Below, one piece after another: positions 1 to 8,795 of a stretch of 64,000 nucleotides of DNA (its first letter is position 1; every line of letters starts with the position of its first letter). Below the pieces are notes generated by a model. It was given only the letters and a program-made list of their open reading frames with translations, made no database searches and was not told where the DNA came from. The stretch is from NCBI GenBank assembly GCA_006844765.1, contig SPJV01000078.1, positions 1 to 64,000 on the forward strand, given 5' to 3'. Source of the stretch: Alphaproteobacteria bacterium (GTDB lineage: Bacteria > Pseudomonadota > Alphaproteobacteria > UBA8366 > Aestuariispiraceae). The position numbers and the translations under genes are program-made.

Positions 1-1
1 A

Positions 2-451
2 ACCGCCGTAGCATTGCTGATCGTTTTTGCCTCAATCAAGGCTGCAACGGATTATCATGGCCTGACTTATCTGATCATCGCCCATAGCGCCTTTTGCATT
101 CCCTTCGCCTATCTGCCCATCCGCGCAAGGCTGGAAGGGATGGATCGGACATTGGAAACGGCAGCCGCCGATCTTTACGCCACCCCCTGGTTGGCGTTCC
201 GGCGCGTGACCCTGCCATTGCTCTGGCCCGGGATTCTGGCCGGCGCGATGCTCGCCTTTATCATCTCGCTTGATGATGTCGTGATCACCGAATTCGTAAA
301 ATCTTCCGGTCAGGACACGCTGCCGACTTATATGCTCGGCCAATTGCGGCGCGTCATCACACCGGAGGTCAATGCGATATCTTCTGTCCTGCTGGGCATA
401 TCGGTCTTGGTCGTGACCCTTCTGTTCGCGATCAACAAGAAGTTCAAATAG
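2..451 (+). CDS. Polyamine ABC transporter permease, PotC/PotI type (5' end outside window)
   Basis: Inner-membrane permease of a spermidine/putrescine-type ABC importer. Only the C-terminal 149 residues are in the window; the frame is open to the first base, so the start lies upstream. The visible part has three or four hydrophobic helices and the cytoplasmic EAA loop that docks to the ATPase (ETAAADLYATPWLAFRRVTL region, roughly bases 155-220). The stretch SLDDVVITEF after it is typical of PotC/PotI permeases. The polyamine-binding protein gene follows 90 bp downstream on the same strand, so the two probably form the 3' part of one transporter operon. Putrescine versus spermidine specificity cannot be decided here. 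Confidence 0.9.
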   Translation, partial: TAVALLIVFASIKAATDYHGLTYLIIAHSAFCIPFAYLPIRARLEGMDRTLETAAADLYATPWLAFRRVTLPLLWPGILAGAMLAFIISLDDVVITEFVKSSGQDTLPTYMLGQLRRVITPEVNAISSVLLGISVLVVTLLFAINKKFK

Positions 452-541
452 GGTGGTGGAGCGTTAGTACTGTTTAAAAATCTAATTAAGAGCTGGGTTA
501 AGTTGATAATCCAGGAACACAGGAAGGCTAGGAGAATACCC

Positions 542-1576
542 ATGAAGAAAGGTTTGCTGGCGGCTGCAATTAGTGCGGCCCTGATGTTCAGCGGAGGCGC
601 GGCATCCGCGTCTGGTGAGCTGAATTTCTTCAACTGGGGGAACTACACGAACCCCAAGCTGATCGAAAAATTCGAAGCCGAGACCGGTATCAAGGTCAAT
701 ATCACCGGCTATGACGACAATGATTCCGCCTTGGCCAAAGTGAAGGCCGGCGGCCATGGCTTTGACATGGTGGTACCGTCCTCCAGCTATGTGCCGATCT
801 GGGTCGGTGAAGGGCTGCTGCTGGAATCGCGTCCCGACCAAATGTCGAACTTCAAGCATGTCAAGCCGATCTGGCAGGATGTCGATTGGGATCCGAACCG
901 TCACTACACCGTTCCGTGGCAGTGGGGCAGCGTCGGTGTCATGGTCGATACCGCAGTCTATGATGGCGATATCAACACCTCTGCCCTGATCTTCGATCCG
1001 CCGGAAGAGCTGATCGGCAAGATCAATGTCGCACCGGAAATGGGTGACGTCATGGGTACGGCTCTGCGTTATGTCGGCAGTGAGCCCTGCACGAATGACA
1101 AGGCAGCGCTGAAAAAAGCCCGCGATGTCCTGGTTGCTGCAAAGCCGAAATGGCTGTCCATGGAATATGGTGTCATTGAAAAAATCGCAGCCGGTGACCT
1201 CGCCGCTTCCCTCTACTGGAATGGTGCTGCGTTCCGGGCACGCCTGCAAAACCCGAATGTCCATTATGGATATCCGCGGGAGGGCTATTCGCTCTGGATG
1301 GACAGTGTTGCCATTCTCGCCGATGCCAAGAATGTCGAGAATGCGAAGAAGTTCCAGAACTTCATCATGCTGCCGGAAAATGCGGCGCTGATCTCTGAAT
1401 TCGCCCGCTATGCGAATGGTATCGAAGGGTCAGAGGAATTCATGCCGGAAGACATGAAAACCGCACCTGAAGTGATCATTCCGGAAGAGTTCGTTGCAGC
1501 TGGTCAGTTTGTTCCGACCTGCTCGCCGGAAGTACAGAAACTCTACACGGCGATCTGGACTGAACTGCAGAAGTAA
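542..1576 (+). CDS. Periplasmic polyamine-binding protein, PotD/PotF family
   Basis: Substrate-binding protein of the polyamine ABC importer, 344 residues. The ATG at 542 is chosen because it follows an AGGAG site (about 532) and is directly followed by a signal peptide (MKKGLLAAAISAALMFSGG, cleavage near ASA). An in-frame upstream start at 503 would put 13 unlikely residues before the signal. The mature protein starts with ELNFFNWGNYTNPKLIEKFE, the family hallmark, and has the VVPSSSYV hinge segment. The length matches PotD/PotF (about 345). The permease gene lies immediately upstream; the ATPase and second permease would be outside the window. The exact polyamine is unknown. Confidence 0.93.
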   Translation: MKKGLLAAAISAALMFSGGAASASGELNFFNWGNYTNPKLIEKFEAETGIKVNITGYDDNDSALAKVKAGGHGFDMVVPSSSYVPIWVGEGLLLESRPDQMSNFKHVKPIWQDVDWDPNRHYTVPWQWGSVGVMVDTAVYDGDINTSALIFDPPEELIGKINVAPEMGDVMGTALRYVGSEPCTNDKAALKKARDVLVAAKPKWLSMEYGVIEKIAAGDLAASLYWNGAAFRARLQNPNVHYGYPREGYSLWMDSVAILADAKNVENAKKFQNFIMLPENAALISEFARYANGIEGSEEFMPEDMKTAPEVIIPEEFVAAGQFVPTCSPEVQKLYTAIWTELQK

Positions 1577-1593
1577 GTTTACCCCGCCATTAT

Positions 1594-1627
1594 GGATCGG
1601 TGTCGGAAATGTCTTCGACACCGATCC
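1594..1627 (+). terminator. Perfect 12-bp hairpin between binding-protein and hydrolase genes
   Basis: GGATCGGTGTCG (1594-1605) and CGACACCGATCC (1616-1627) are perfect inverted repeats around a 10-base spacer, and two further pairs (G-T, A-T) can form inside. It begins 17 bp after the binding-protein stop. No T-run follows, so it is not a classical intrinsic terminator; it may stabilise the 3' end of the transporter mRNA or attenuate read-through. Confidence 0.5.
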
Positions 1628-1691
1628 AGCGGGTTCAAAGACAAAACCTAAAAAATCGGGCCAAAAGAGCCCTTTGTGGGGAAGAAACGAA

Positions 1692-2921
1692 ATGCTTAGC
1701 GCCAATGCGACGGCGAGACGGGATAGGCCGCGCACAGCGCGCGAGCTGGGTATCATGCAAGGCTTTCCGCCCCCGCCCGAAAAATGCCCAACGATGGAGA
1801 ACTGGGATCTTCCCCCCTTCAATCGCTGGTCCTTTCAGAACATCCGAAGCCTGTTCCCAAGCGTCGATGTGCAGCGTGCGGAGGCGGCACCGCCCCCACT
1901 GCCGCGAGCCGAACAGGACATAACCGGCATTGAGATCGACATGCCCGAGGGTCCTCGAAAGACCGTCGCGCGCATCTTAAGCGATACCTATACAGACGGC
2001 TTCCTCATCCTACGCAAAAATGCTGTCGTGGCTGAGCTCTATTTCAACGACATGAAACCGGCGACGCCGCATCTCTCCCAATCCGTTGCAAAATCCGTTG
2101 TCGGTGCCCTGATCGGTATTCTCCATGGCGAGGGTGTCTTGGATATAGAGGCCCCCTGCGGTGACCTCGTTCCGGAATTGCAGCGATGCGGCTATGCGGA
2201 TGCAAGCCTCTCCCAAGTGTTGGACATGCAATCCGGCGTGCGCTTCACGGAAGATTACGGGCTTCCGGGATCCGATATGACACGGATCGACATCGCTTGT
2301 GGATGGCGCCCGCCGCGAAAGGGCGAGCCACGCTCAACCATCCGCGATGTCATCCTGACCCTCCCCAAAATCCGCGAACATGGGGAAGTGTTTCAATATC
2401 GATCCATCGAAACGGATGTGCTCGCCTGGGCCGCAGAGCGCGCGACGGGCCAGCCGCTCGCCCAGATGATTTCTGAGCGTATCTGGTCCCGGATCGGGGC
2501 AGAACGGGATGCGTTCTTTACCGTCGATACAGCCGGGACGGCGCTGGCCGATGGCGGTTTCAATGCGACGATGCGGGATTACGCCCGCTTCGCCATGATG
2601 ATGGCCAATGGCGGTGTCGCCGATGGCGCACAGATCGTACCGGCTGACTGGGTTGCCTCGCTGCGCCATGGGGAAAGCGCAAAATTCGGCGAACCCTATA
2701 CGGCGCTGTCCCCCAATGGTGCTTATCGCCGGCAATGGTGGGTCGCCGATGTGAACCGTGGGGATTTCATGGCGCGCGGCGTCTTCGGGCAGCTTCTCTA
2801 CATTGATCAAGAAGCTGATTTCGTTGCGGTCAAACTATCCACTTGGCCCGACTATCTGGTCCCGGAATTCGGTGCCTTGGAGATGCGCATGATCAGAACT
2901 ATCCGAGACGCGCTAACCTAA
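1692..2921 (+). CDS. Serine hydrolase, beta-lactamase/6-aminohexanoate-dimer hydrolase-like fold
   Basis: Beta-lactamase-fold serine hydrolase of 409 residues. The acyl-enzyme motif SVAK is at residues 131-134 (nucleophile S131, base K134), and YRS at 236-238 supplies the second catalytic tyrosine; the SxxK plus Y-x-S arrangement is like class C-type esterases and NylB 6-aminohexanoate-dimer hydrolases rather than true resistance beta-lactamases. There is no evident signal peptide, which argues for a cytoplasmic esterase, amidase or peptidase. The ATG at 1692 has a GGGGAAG site 8 bp upstream; an ATG at 1755 is the alternative. It may be read through from the polyamine genes past the hairpin at 1594-1627. 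The substrate is unknown. Confidence 0.8.
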   Translation: MLSANATARRDRPRTARELGIMQGFPPPPEKCPTMENWDLPPFNRWSFQNIRSLFPSVDVQRAEAAPPPLPRAEQDITGIEIDMPEGPRKTVARILSDTYTDGFLILRKNAVVAELYFNDMKPATPHLSQSVAKSVVGALIGILHGEGVLDIEAPCGDLVPELQRCGYADASLSQVLDMQSGVRFTEDYGLPGSDMTRIDIACGWRPPRKGEPRSTIRDVILTLPKIREHGEVFQYRSIETDVLAWAAERATGQPLAQMISERIWSRIGAERDAFFTVDTAGTALADGGFNATMRDYARFAMMMANGGVADGAQIVPADWVASLRHGESAKFGEPYTALSPNGAYRRQWWVADVNRGDFMARGVFGQLLYIDQEADFVAVKLSTWPDYLVPEFGALEMRMIRTIRDALT

Positions 2922-3580
2922 CCGTCCTGGTCAGCCGTGTTGATCGCGTCGCGAAGCGCGGCCAGCAATTCCTCGGACAATGCACCATCTTGCCGGACGC
3001 CGGTACAGAGATCGATGCCTGCCGGTCGCACCTGTCGGATCGCGTCTGTGACGTTGTTCGGGCGAATGCCCCCGGCCAGGAAGACCGGGCATGGGACAGC
3101 TTCGACAATCGCGCGGCTTAGCCGCCAGTCATGCTGCTGCCCCGTGCCACCCAGGATTTTTGTCGGCGCGCTGGGCCGCCCGGAATCGAGAAGGATAACA
3201 TCAACCTCCTGCGCAGACTTCTGAGCCAGCGCAATCGCAGATTCATCCTCCACATGAATAACCTGGATAATCCGTGGGGCGGACGCCATCTGGCGCAAGG
3301 CACGGTAGGTTCCAGGCTCAGGTTCATCGACAATCTGGACAGTGTTAACGCCGGTTTCCGCGACATGATCGCAGATACCCTCCACTGAGACCCGGCTGGT
3401 CAGAAGAACGCTCCAGACCTTATCGCCAACGAATTTCGCGATTTCGGCGATGGTTGCGTCTTCAATCACGCCGGGGCCGCTTGGCATAGGACCGACAAGG
3501 CCAATGGCGTTCGCGCCTGCATCCATCGCCATCTGAGCTTCTTCCAAGGACGCGATACAACAGACTTTGAGCATGGTCAT
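2918..3580 (-). CDS. Phosphoribosylanthranilate isomerase-like (TrpF family) barrel protein
   Basis: TIM-barrel protein of 220 residues related to TrpF. It keeps the N-terminal K-V-C-C (TrpF KICG; the catalytic cysteine is residue 7), the LLDS aspartate with GGTGQQHDW, and LAGGIRPNNV, which hold the catalytic acid and phosphate-binding loops. It departs from TrpF where the phosphate/ring loop SPR is replaced by SGPG and where the last strand reads DLCTGVRQDG instead of the usual DVSSGVE. It is the last gene of a nucleoside-import operon, directly after cytidine deaminase, with no trp gene nearby. An Amadori-type isomerisation of a ribose derivative is plausible, but a true tryptophan role is unlikely. 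The ATG at 3580 is preferred; ATG 3574 is possible. Confidence 0.7.
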   Translation of the reverse strand: MTMLKVCCIASLEEAQMAMDAGANAIGLVGPMPSGPGVIEDATIAEIAKFVGDKVWSVLLTSRVSVEGICDHVAETGVNTVQIVDEPEPGTYRALRQMASAPRIIQVIHVEDESAIALAQKSAQEVDVILLDSGRPSAPTKILGGTGQQHDWRLSRAIVEAVPCPVFLAGGIRPNNVTDAIRQVRPAGIDLCTGVRQDGALSEELLAALRDAINTADQDG

Positions 3581-3590
3581 TGTGGCGACT

Positions 3591-3998
3591 TCAATCGAGG
3601 TTATCCGGGCCGAAAGACTGTGGCAGCAGCGATCCAAATGCAAAGCTCTCCCGATGCCCCTCCGGTCCGCAAATGTGTATCCGTAAATCCGTCGCCGCAA
3701 ACTCCCGGATACGCTGACGACAGCCTCCGCAAGGCGTGCATAGACCGTCGCCGCCGCCGGCCACGGCGATCTCTGTAATCCGGCGCCCTCCCGCAGCGAT
3801 CATGGCGCCGATTGCGCTCGCCTCAGCGCATTGTCCCTGCGGGTAAGCGGCATTTTCTACATTTGCACCGATATGAAGGCGACCGACCTCATCCCGGATT
3901 GCGGCGCCGACATGAAACTTCGAATAGGGTGCATAGGCCCGTTCCCGAACCGCAATGGCAGCGTCAATCAGCTCGTTGTCTCTATCACTTGCGGTCAA
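3591..3998 (-). CDS. cdd: Cytidine deaminase
   Basis: Zinc enzyme that deaminates cytidine or deoxycytidine to uridine or deoxyuridine; 135 residues, the size of the small homotetrameric class. The zinc site is complete: C57-A-E59 (E59 is the proton shuttle) and P-C90-x-x-C93. NVENAAYPQG is the ribose-binding segment. The start is a TTG at 3998, supported by AAGGAG nine bases upstream; the in-frame residues continue the conserved N-terminus. It lies 3 bp after the second nucleoside permease gene and 10 bp before the TrpF-like gene, so it handles imported pyrimidine nucleosides. Confidence 0.93.
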   Translation of the reverse strand: MTASDRDNELIDAAIAVRERAYAPYSKFHVGAAIRDEVGRLHIGANVENAAYPQGQCAEASAIGAMIAAGGRRITEIAVAGGGDGLCTPCGGCRQRIREFAATDLRIHICGPEGHRESFAFGSLLPQSFGPDNLD

Positions 3999-4001
3999 TG
4001 G

Positions 4002-4976
4002 CTATCGCTCCTTGATATAAGGCTCTCCAATGGCTTTGGGCGGAATAGCGCGCCCAAAAAAACCGGCCAATAGAATGACTGTTAGGATGTAAGGCAGCAA
4101 CAGAATGATATCGACCGGAGCCGGCCCGATCAGCGGAATTTCTACGCCCTGTAGACGCGCGGACGCCGCCTCGAAGAAGCCGAACAGCATACAGGCGCCC
4201 ATGGCAGGCCAGGGACGCCATTTACCGAAGATCATGGCGGCGAGCGCGATATAGCCTTTGCCCGCGCTCATCTCCCTCACAAAGCCGGCGCCATGCGCGG
4301 TGGACAGATAGGCGCCCGCGAGCCCGCAAAGAATGCCCGCGATAATCAAGGCGCGATACCGCACCCAGGCGACGGAAACCCCAGCCGCATCGACAGCAGC
4401 AGGTACTTCCCCCGTCGCGCGTAGGCGAAGGCCGAACCGTGTCCGATACAACAGCCAACCTAAGAAAGGCAGCAAGGGTATCAAGAGATAGATTAGGAGG
4501 TTATGGCCACTAATCAAATCAGCATAGAACGGCCCCAGGACCGGGACGACGGAAAGACTTTCCGCGAAGGGAAGCGTGATAGGGCCAAAACGTTCCCCCG
4601 GTCCCAGCAAGGGCGTCTGTCCGCCTTGGCGAAACAGGGCAATTGCGACCGTCACGGTCACGCCTGACGCCAGGATATTGACCGCCAGACCACTGACGAT
4701 CTGGTTCCCGCGATGAGTGATACAGGCAAACCCATGGATCAGCGCCATCAGGACGGAAACGAACATGGCTGCGAGAAGGCCGACATAGACTGACCCCGTC
4801 AGACTTGATACCGCCGCTGCGGCAAAGGCCGCCCCCAACAGCTTTCCTTCCAGGGAGATATCGATCACGCCAGAGCGCTCAGCGAACAATCCCGCCATCG
4901 CACAGAAAATTAAAGGTGTCGCAAGCCGGACCGATGCATCGATGGTCAGAAGGAATTGGTGCAGGAACTCAATCAT
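4002..4976 (-). CDS. Nucleoside ABC transporter permease (NupQ/YufQ type)
   Basis: Inner-membrane permease, 324 residues, about eight to nine hydrophobic segments. Sequence features typical of the BMP-linked permease family are SGVIDISLEGKLLGAAF near the N-terminus, GFACITHRGNQIVSGLAVNI, and GYIALAAMIFGKWRPWPAMGACMLFGF in the C-terminal half. This is the shorter of the two paired permeases. It starts with ATG at 4976, overlapping the stop of the longer permease by 4 bp, and is followed after 3 bp by cytidine deaminase, supporting nucleoside as the cargo. Confidence 0.92.
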   Translation of the reverse strand: MIEFLHQFLLTIDASVRLATPLIFCAMAGLFAERSGVIDISLEGKLLGAAFAAAAVSSLTGSVYVGLLAAMFVSVLMALIHGFACITHRGNQIVSGLAVNILASGVTVTVAIALFRQGGQTPLLGPGERFGPITLPFAESLSVVPVLGPFYADLISGHNLLIYLLIPLLPFLGWLLYRTRFGLRLRATGEVPAAVDAAGVSVAWVRYRALIIAGILCGLAGAYLSTAHGAGFVREMSAGKGYIALAAMIFGKWRPWPAMGACMLFGFFEAASARLQGVEIPLIGPAPVDIILLLPYILTVILLAGFFGRAIPPKAIGEPYIKER

Positions 4977-6097
4977 GACCTACCACCCTCCCCTTCAACG
5001 CGCGCTGGGAGCACAGCGGCCAAGAGACGCGCCAAAGGTCGGTTGATCATATAGACCAACGCGCCGGAGAACAGGATGATCAATCCCTGGATAACCAGGA
5101 CCATTTCGCGCGTGATCGACTGGAACTCAAAATCAAGCTCCGCACCGCCTTGATAAATCGCGCCGAATAGCAGGCTGGCCATCACAATGCCGACCGGATG
5201 ATTGCGCCCCATTAAGGCCACCGCGATCCCGGTAAATCCATAGCCAGCGGTGAAATTCATAACGATCTTGTGGTGCACACCCAGAATCTCATTCACCGAC
5301 ATCATGCCGGCCAACCCGCCCGAGATCGCCATGGTGAGTATGATCATATGCGGGATGCGAATACCGGCATAGGCGGCGGCGGGCTCACTATGACCGATCG
5401 CGCGCATGCGATAGCCGAGCTTGCTGCGCCAAATCAGGTACCACACGAACACACAAGCCAACAACGCCAATGGAAAGGAGAGATTGAGCGGTGAACCTGC
5501 AATCTCAATACCGATTAACGCCAACAGTTCTTGCATAGATAAAAGATGCGTAGACGCATCCATCACTTCAGATTCCGGTGACATCTGCCCGGCCCGCATC
5601 ATCGGTCCCCCCAGAAGCGAGACCATCAAACCGGCGCCGATAAAATTAAACATGATCGTCGTGATAACGATATGGCTGCCGCGATAGGCTTGAAGGTAGG
5701 CCGGGATCAGGGCCCATGCGGCGCCAAACAGGGCCGCGCCGACAATGGCGAGAGGGATGACAACCACACCCGGCAAGACTCCTCCTAGAGCCAGTCCGAC
5801 AAGGCCGGCCCCGAGCCCACCGATATAGGCTTGCCCCTCGCCACCGATATTAAACAACATCACCTGATAGGCGACGGTGACAGCAAGCCCGGTGAAGATG
5901 AAATTGGTCGCGTAATATAAGGTATAGCCAAGGCTGCCAGGATAAACGAAAGCCCCTTTCAGCATGACCCCCAGGGCCTTGATCGGGTCTTCCCCCAACA
6001 TCGCGATGACCGCCCCGGATACGAGCAAGGCCAAGGTGAGATTGATCACCGGCACGAGCCCAATTTCAGCCCAACGTGGAAGTGGAGGCGTACTCAC
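4973..6097 (-). CDS. Nucleoside ABC transporter permease (NupP/YufP type)
   Basis: Longer partner permease, 374 residues, with about ten hydrophobic segments. Diagnostic segments include FNIGGEGQAYIGGLGAG and SHIVITTIMFNFIGAG, both seen in BMP-family sugar/nucleoside permeases. The start is GTG at 6097, overlapping the ATPase stop by 4 bp (GTGA), and the gene ends by overlapping the next permease by 4 bp, so translation of ATPase and both permeases is likely coupled. It forms the heterodimeric channel with the product of the following gene. Confidence 0.92.
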   Translation of the reverse strand: MSTPPLPRWAEIGLVPVINLTLALLVSGAVIAMLGEDPIKALGVMLKGAFVYPGSLGYTLYYATNFIFTGLAVTVAYQVMLFNIGGEGQAYIGGLGAGLVGLALGGVLPGVVVIPLAIVGAALFGAAWALIPAYLQAYRGSHIVITTIMFNFIGAGLMVSLLGGPMMRAGQMSPESEVMDASTHLLSMQELLALIGIEIAGSPLNLSFPLALLACVFVWYLIWRSKLGYRMRAIGHSEPAAAYAGIRIPHMIILTMAISGGLAGMMSVNEILGVHHKIVMNFTAGYGFTGIAVALMGRNHPVGIVMASLLFGAIYQGGAELDFEFQSITREMVLVIQGLIILFSGALVYMINRPLARLLAAVLPARVEGEGGRS

Positions 6098-7659
6098 GGG
6101 CGTGCCTCCGATCCTGGATCGATACCAGCCATCATCAGACCGATCCTGTTCGGGTCTGCTTCATCGCGTCCGGCTTCCCCGACAATCTGCCCATCATTCA
6201 TGACCAGGATGCGATCCGACAGGGCCAGGATCTCGTCCAGCTCTACCGATACCAAAAGGATCGCGCAGCCAGCATCCCGCATGGCGATCAGTTGGGAATG
6301 AATAAACTCAATTGCCCCAATATCGACGCCCCGTGTCGGTTGCCCGACCAGCAGAACCTTCGGGGATGCCGCCAGTTCACGCGCGACCACGATTTTCTGT
6401 TGATTGCCACCGGAAAACCCGCCCGCCCTTAACTCAGGTGAAGGGGGGCGCACATCGAAATCGACCATCATCTTTTGGCAGCGATCCCGGATACGGGCTT
6501 GATCCAGAAAGATGCGGTCACCCGCGTTCGGTCCGTCCTGATATCCCAGGATCGCACATTCCGCCGCGCTAAAGTTAAGGACAAGACCGCGCTGTTGCCT
6601 GTCCTCGGGTATATGGGCAATGCCCAACTGCCGCAAAAACGACGGGTCCGCCTGACGACCCGCTGTGAACACATCCTCGCCAAAAGTTATTTCGCCGATC
6701 TGCAGGGGGGCAATTCCAGACAGTATATCCAGAAGCTCCGACTGCCCATTGCCTGACACACCCGCGATCCCCAGGATTTCCCCCGCCCGAACATCGAAGG
6801 AAATATCCTTCAACCGCATGGCCCCAGCCTCATCCTGGTAACCGAGGTCACGCACAGACAGGACAGAGGCACCCGGTTGTCTTTCCGTCGTCTCCGCAGA
6901 GAACAGGACGTCGCGGCCCACCATCAACCGGGCGAGTTCTTCACGATCCGTCTTGGCGGTCTTAAGGCTCCGCACCACTTCGCCATGCCGCATCACGGCA
7001 ACCTGATCCGTGGCCGCCATGATCTCGCGCAGCTTGTGGGTGATCAAAAGAACCGTGACCCCATTCCCACTCAGAACCCGGACAACATCGAACAATCGAT
7101 CCGCTTCCTGTGGCGTCAGGACACCCGTGGGCTCATCCAGAATAAGAATACGCGCGCCCCGATAGAGGGCTTTTAGAATCTCAACACGCTGCTGCAGCCC
7201 AACGGGAAGGTCTCCGACCAGGGCATCCGGATCAATTTCCAACCCATAGGTCTCTGCAAGATCTGTCAGTCGGGCCCGGGCTGCCATCTCCGCCGGGGCC
7301 AAAAGGCCTGATCCCTCCGCCCCCATCATGATGTTTTCAAGCACCGTGAAAGTGGGCACCAGCATGAAATGCTGATGCACCATTCCGATGCCATGGTCGA
7401 TCGCCACACTGGTTTTATCGATCCGGACCGGCGCGCCATCGATCAGGATCTCTCCTGAATCGGCTGTGTAGAATCCATATAGGATACTGACCAGCGTCGA
7501 CTTCCCGGCGCCGTTTTCCCCAATGATCCCTGTCACAGAACCACGTTCAACGACAAGATCGATATCCCGGTTGGCATGAACCCGGCCAAATCGCTTATTG
7601 ATGCGCCGAAGTTCAATGGCCGGCGGCTGTTTATCGCCGCCGGCATCCACCATATTCAC
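6094..7659 (-). CDS. Nucleoside ABC transporter ATPase with two ABC domains (NupO/YufO type)
   Basis: Energising subunit of 521 residues with two tandem ABC domains. The first has Walker A GENGAGKST, the signature-like VGLQQR and Walker B ILILDEPTGVLTP. The second lacks a classical Walker A lysine (GVSGNGQSE) and has GGNQQK and LLVGQPTRGVD, the usual asymmetry of this sugar/nucleoside family. The GTG at 7659 has AGGAT seven bases upstream; an ATG lies two codons later. It lies 23 bp after the binding-protein gene and overlaps the first permease by 4 bp. Confidence 0.93.
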   Translation of the reverse strand: MNMVDAGGDKQPPAIELRRINKRFGRVHANRDIDLVVERGSVTGIIGENGAGKSTLVSILYGFYTADSGEILIDGAPVRIDKTSVAIDHGIGMVHQHFMLVPTFTVLENIMMGAEGSGLLAPAEMAARARLTDLAETYGLEIDPDALVGDLPVGLQQRVEILKALYRGARILILDEPTGVLTPQEADRLFDVVRVLSGNGVTVLLITHKLREIMAATDQVAVMRHGEVVRSLKTAKTDREELARLMVGRDVLFSAETTERQPGASVLSVRDLGYQDEAGAMRLKDISFDVRAGEILGIAGVSGNGQSELLDILSGIAPLQIGEITFGEDVFTAGRQADPSFLRQLGIAHIPEDRQQRGLVLNFSAAECAILGYQDGPNAGDRIFLDQARIRDRCQKMMVDFDVRPPSPELRAGGFSGGNQQKIVVARELAASPKVLLVGQPTRGVDIGAIEFIHSQLIAMRDAGCAILLVSVELDEILALSDRILVMNDGQIVGEAGRDEADPNRIGLMMAGIDPGSEARP

Positions 7660-7682
7660 GATTTCATCCTACCCGCTGCTTC

Positions 7683-8684
7683 TTACATAGGGCAGTTGGA
7701 ATCATCTTCGTAGTTATGAACCTTGACCTTGCCGGACAAGATATCTGCCTTAGCCGCTTCGACCGCCGCTTTGACGCCCCCTTCGACCAGCGCGGCATTG
7801 TGTTCATCAACCGCCCAGTCGATACCCCCTTCAGCGATGCCCAAGGAACGAACACCCGTCGCGAAGCTGCCCTTATAGGCATCCATGAAGGTTTCATAGG
7901 CCGCGACGTCCACACGCTTCAACATGGAGGTCAGAACTGACCCCGGGGCGAGGTGATTCTGGTTTGAATCCACGCCAATTGCCAATTTGCCGCTATCAGC
8001 CGCCGCGCGGATAACGCCGAGCCCGGTACCGCCCGCTGCTTGATAAATAACATCCGCGCCGCGATCGATCTGGCTGACCGTCAGCTCGGCCCCTTTGACC
8101 GGATCATTCCAAGCCGCCGGAGTCGTCCCGGTCATATTCTGAAGGACTTCAACATCGCCGGAGACCGATTTCGCCCCTTGGACGTAGCCACAGGCAAACT
8201 TTCGGATCAGGGGAATATCCATCCCGCCGACAAAGCCAACCGTGCCGGACTCGCTCTTCTTCGCGGCGGCAACGCCAACCAGATAGCTGCCTTCATGTTC
8301 GCGGAAGGCATATTGCCGAAGATTGGGCTGGTCGAGCCAGGAAACATCGATGATCGAGAACTTAACGTCAGGATTGGCACCCGCCACTTCATTGATCGCA
8401 TCCGCTTGCGCAAAGCCGACACCCAGTAGAACCGTGGCACCACGTTGGACCATCCGCTGCATCGCCTGACTGCGCTGCGACGGGTTCGTTACTTCGAACT
8501 CCATCACTTCGATGCCGGTTTCTTCAGTGAATTTCTGGACGCCGTTCCAAACCCCTTCGTTGAAGGATTTATCGAATTTACCGCCCATGTCATAGACAAC
8601 AGCTGGCTTAAAATCCGCCGCCTGTGCACTACCGACCGCAGCAACCATCAGCGCTGCTGCAAAGAATTTGAACAGTCTCATCAT
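7683..8684 (-). CDS. BMP-family nucleoside-binding protein
   Basis: Periplasmic binding protein of the basic membrane protein (PnrA/Med) family, 333 residues, first gene of the transporter part of the operon. A signal peptide (FFAAALMVAAVGSAQA) is followed by VVYDMGGKFDKSFNEGVWNG, the family's ligand-loop signature, and later by GFVGGMDIPLIRKFACGY and GVDSNQ. There is no lipobox cysteine at the cleavage site, so it is soluble. ATG 8684 follows AAGGGG. BMP proteins bind purine or pyrimidine nucleosides; the adjacent cytidine deaminase suggests pyrimidines, without proof. Confidence 0.93.
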   Translation of the reverse strand: MMRLFKFFAAALMVAAVGSAQAADFKPAVVYDMGGKFDKSFNEGVWNGVQKFTEETGIEVMEFEVTNPSQRSQAMQRMVQRGATVLLGVGFAQADAINEVAGANPDVKFSIIDVSWLDQPNLRQYAFREHEGSYLVGVAAAKKSESGTVGFVGGMDIPLIRKFACGYVQGAKSVSGDVEVLQNMTGTTPAAWNDPVKGAELTVSQIDRGADVIYQAAGGTGLGVIRAAADSGKLAIGVDSNQNHLAPGSVLTSMLKRVDVAAYETFMDAYKGSFATGVRSLGIAEGGIDWAVDEHNAALVEGGVKAAVEAAKADILSGKVKVHNYEDDSNCPM

Positions 8685-8795
8685 ATATCCCCTTATCCCT
8701 GTGTTTTGGCTGCCCCGGATATCGTTTGTTCTTTATCCCCGAGGTCACGTATCAATCCGGCCCCGTCTTCAACCATTGAAAACCCGTCACGTTCT

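Noticed and set aside
482..1264. 260-codon open frame on the minus strand inside the polyamine-binding protein gene
   Set aside because: It is a mirror of a well-supported gene; its translation has no domain pattern and it has no own ribosome site or promoter space.
1692..2921. True antibiotic-resistance beta-lactamase
   Set aside because: SxxK and Y-x-S are present, but there is no signal peptide and the N-terminal region resembles cytoplasmic esterases/NylB-type hydrolases.
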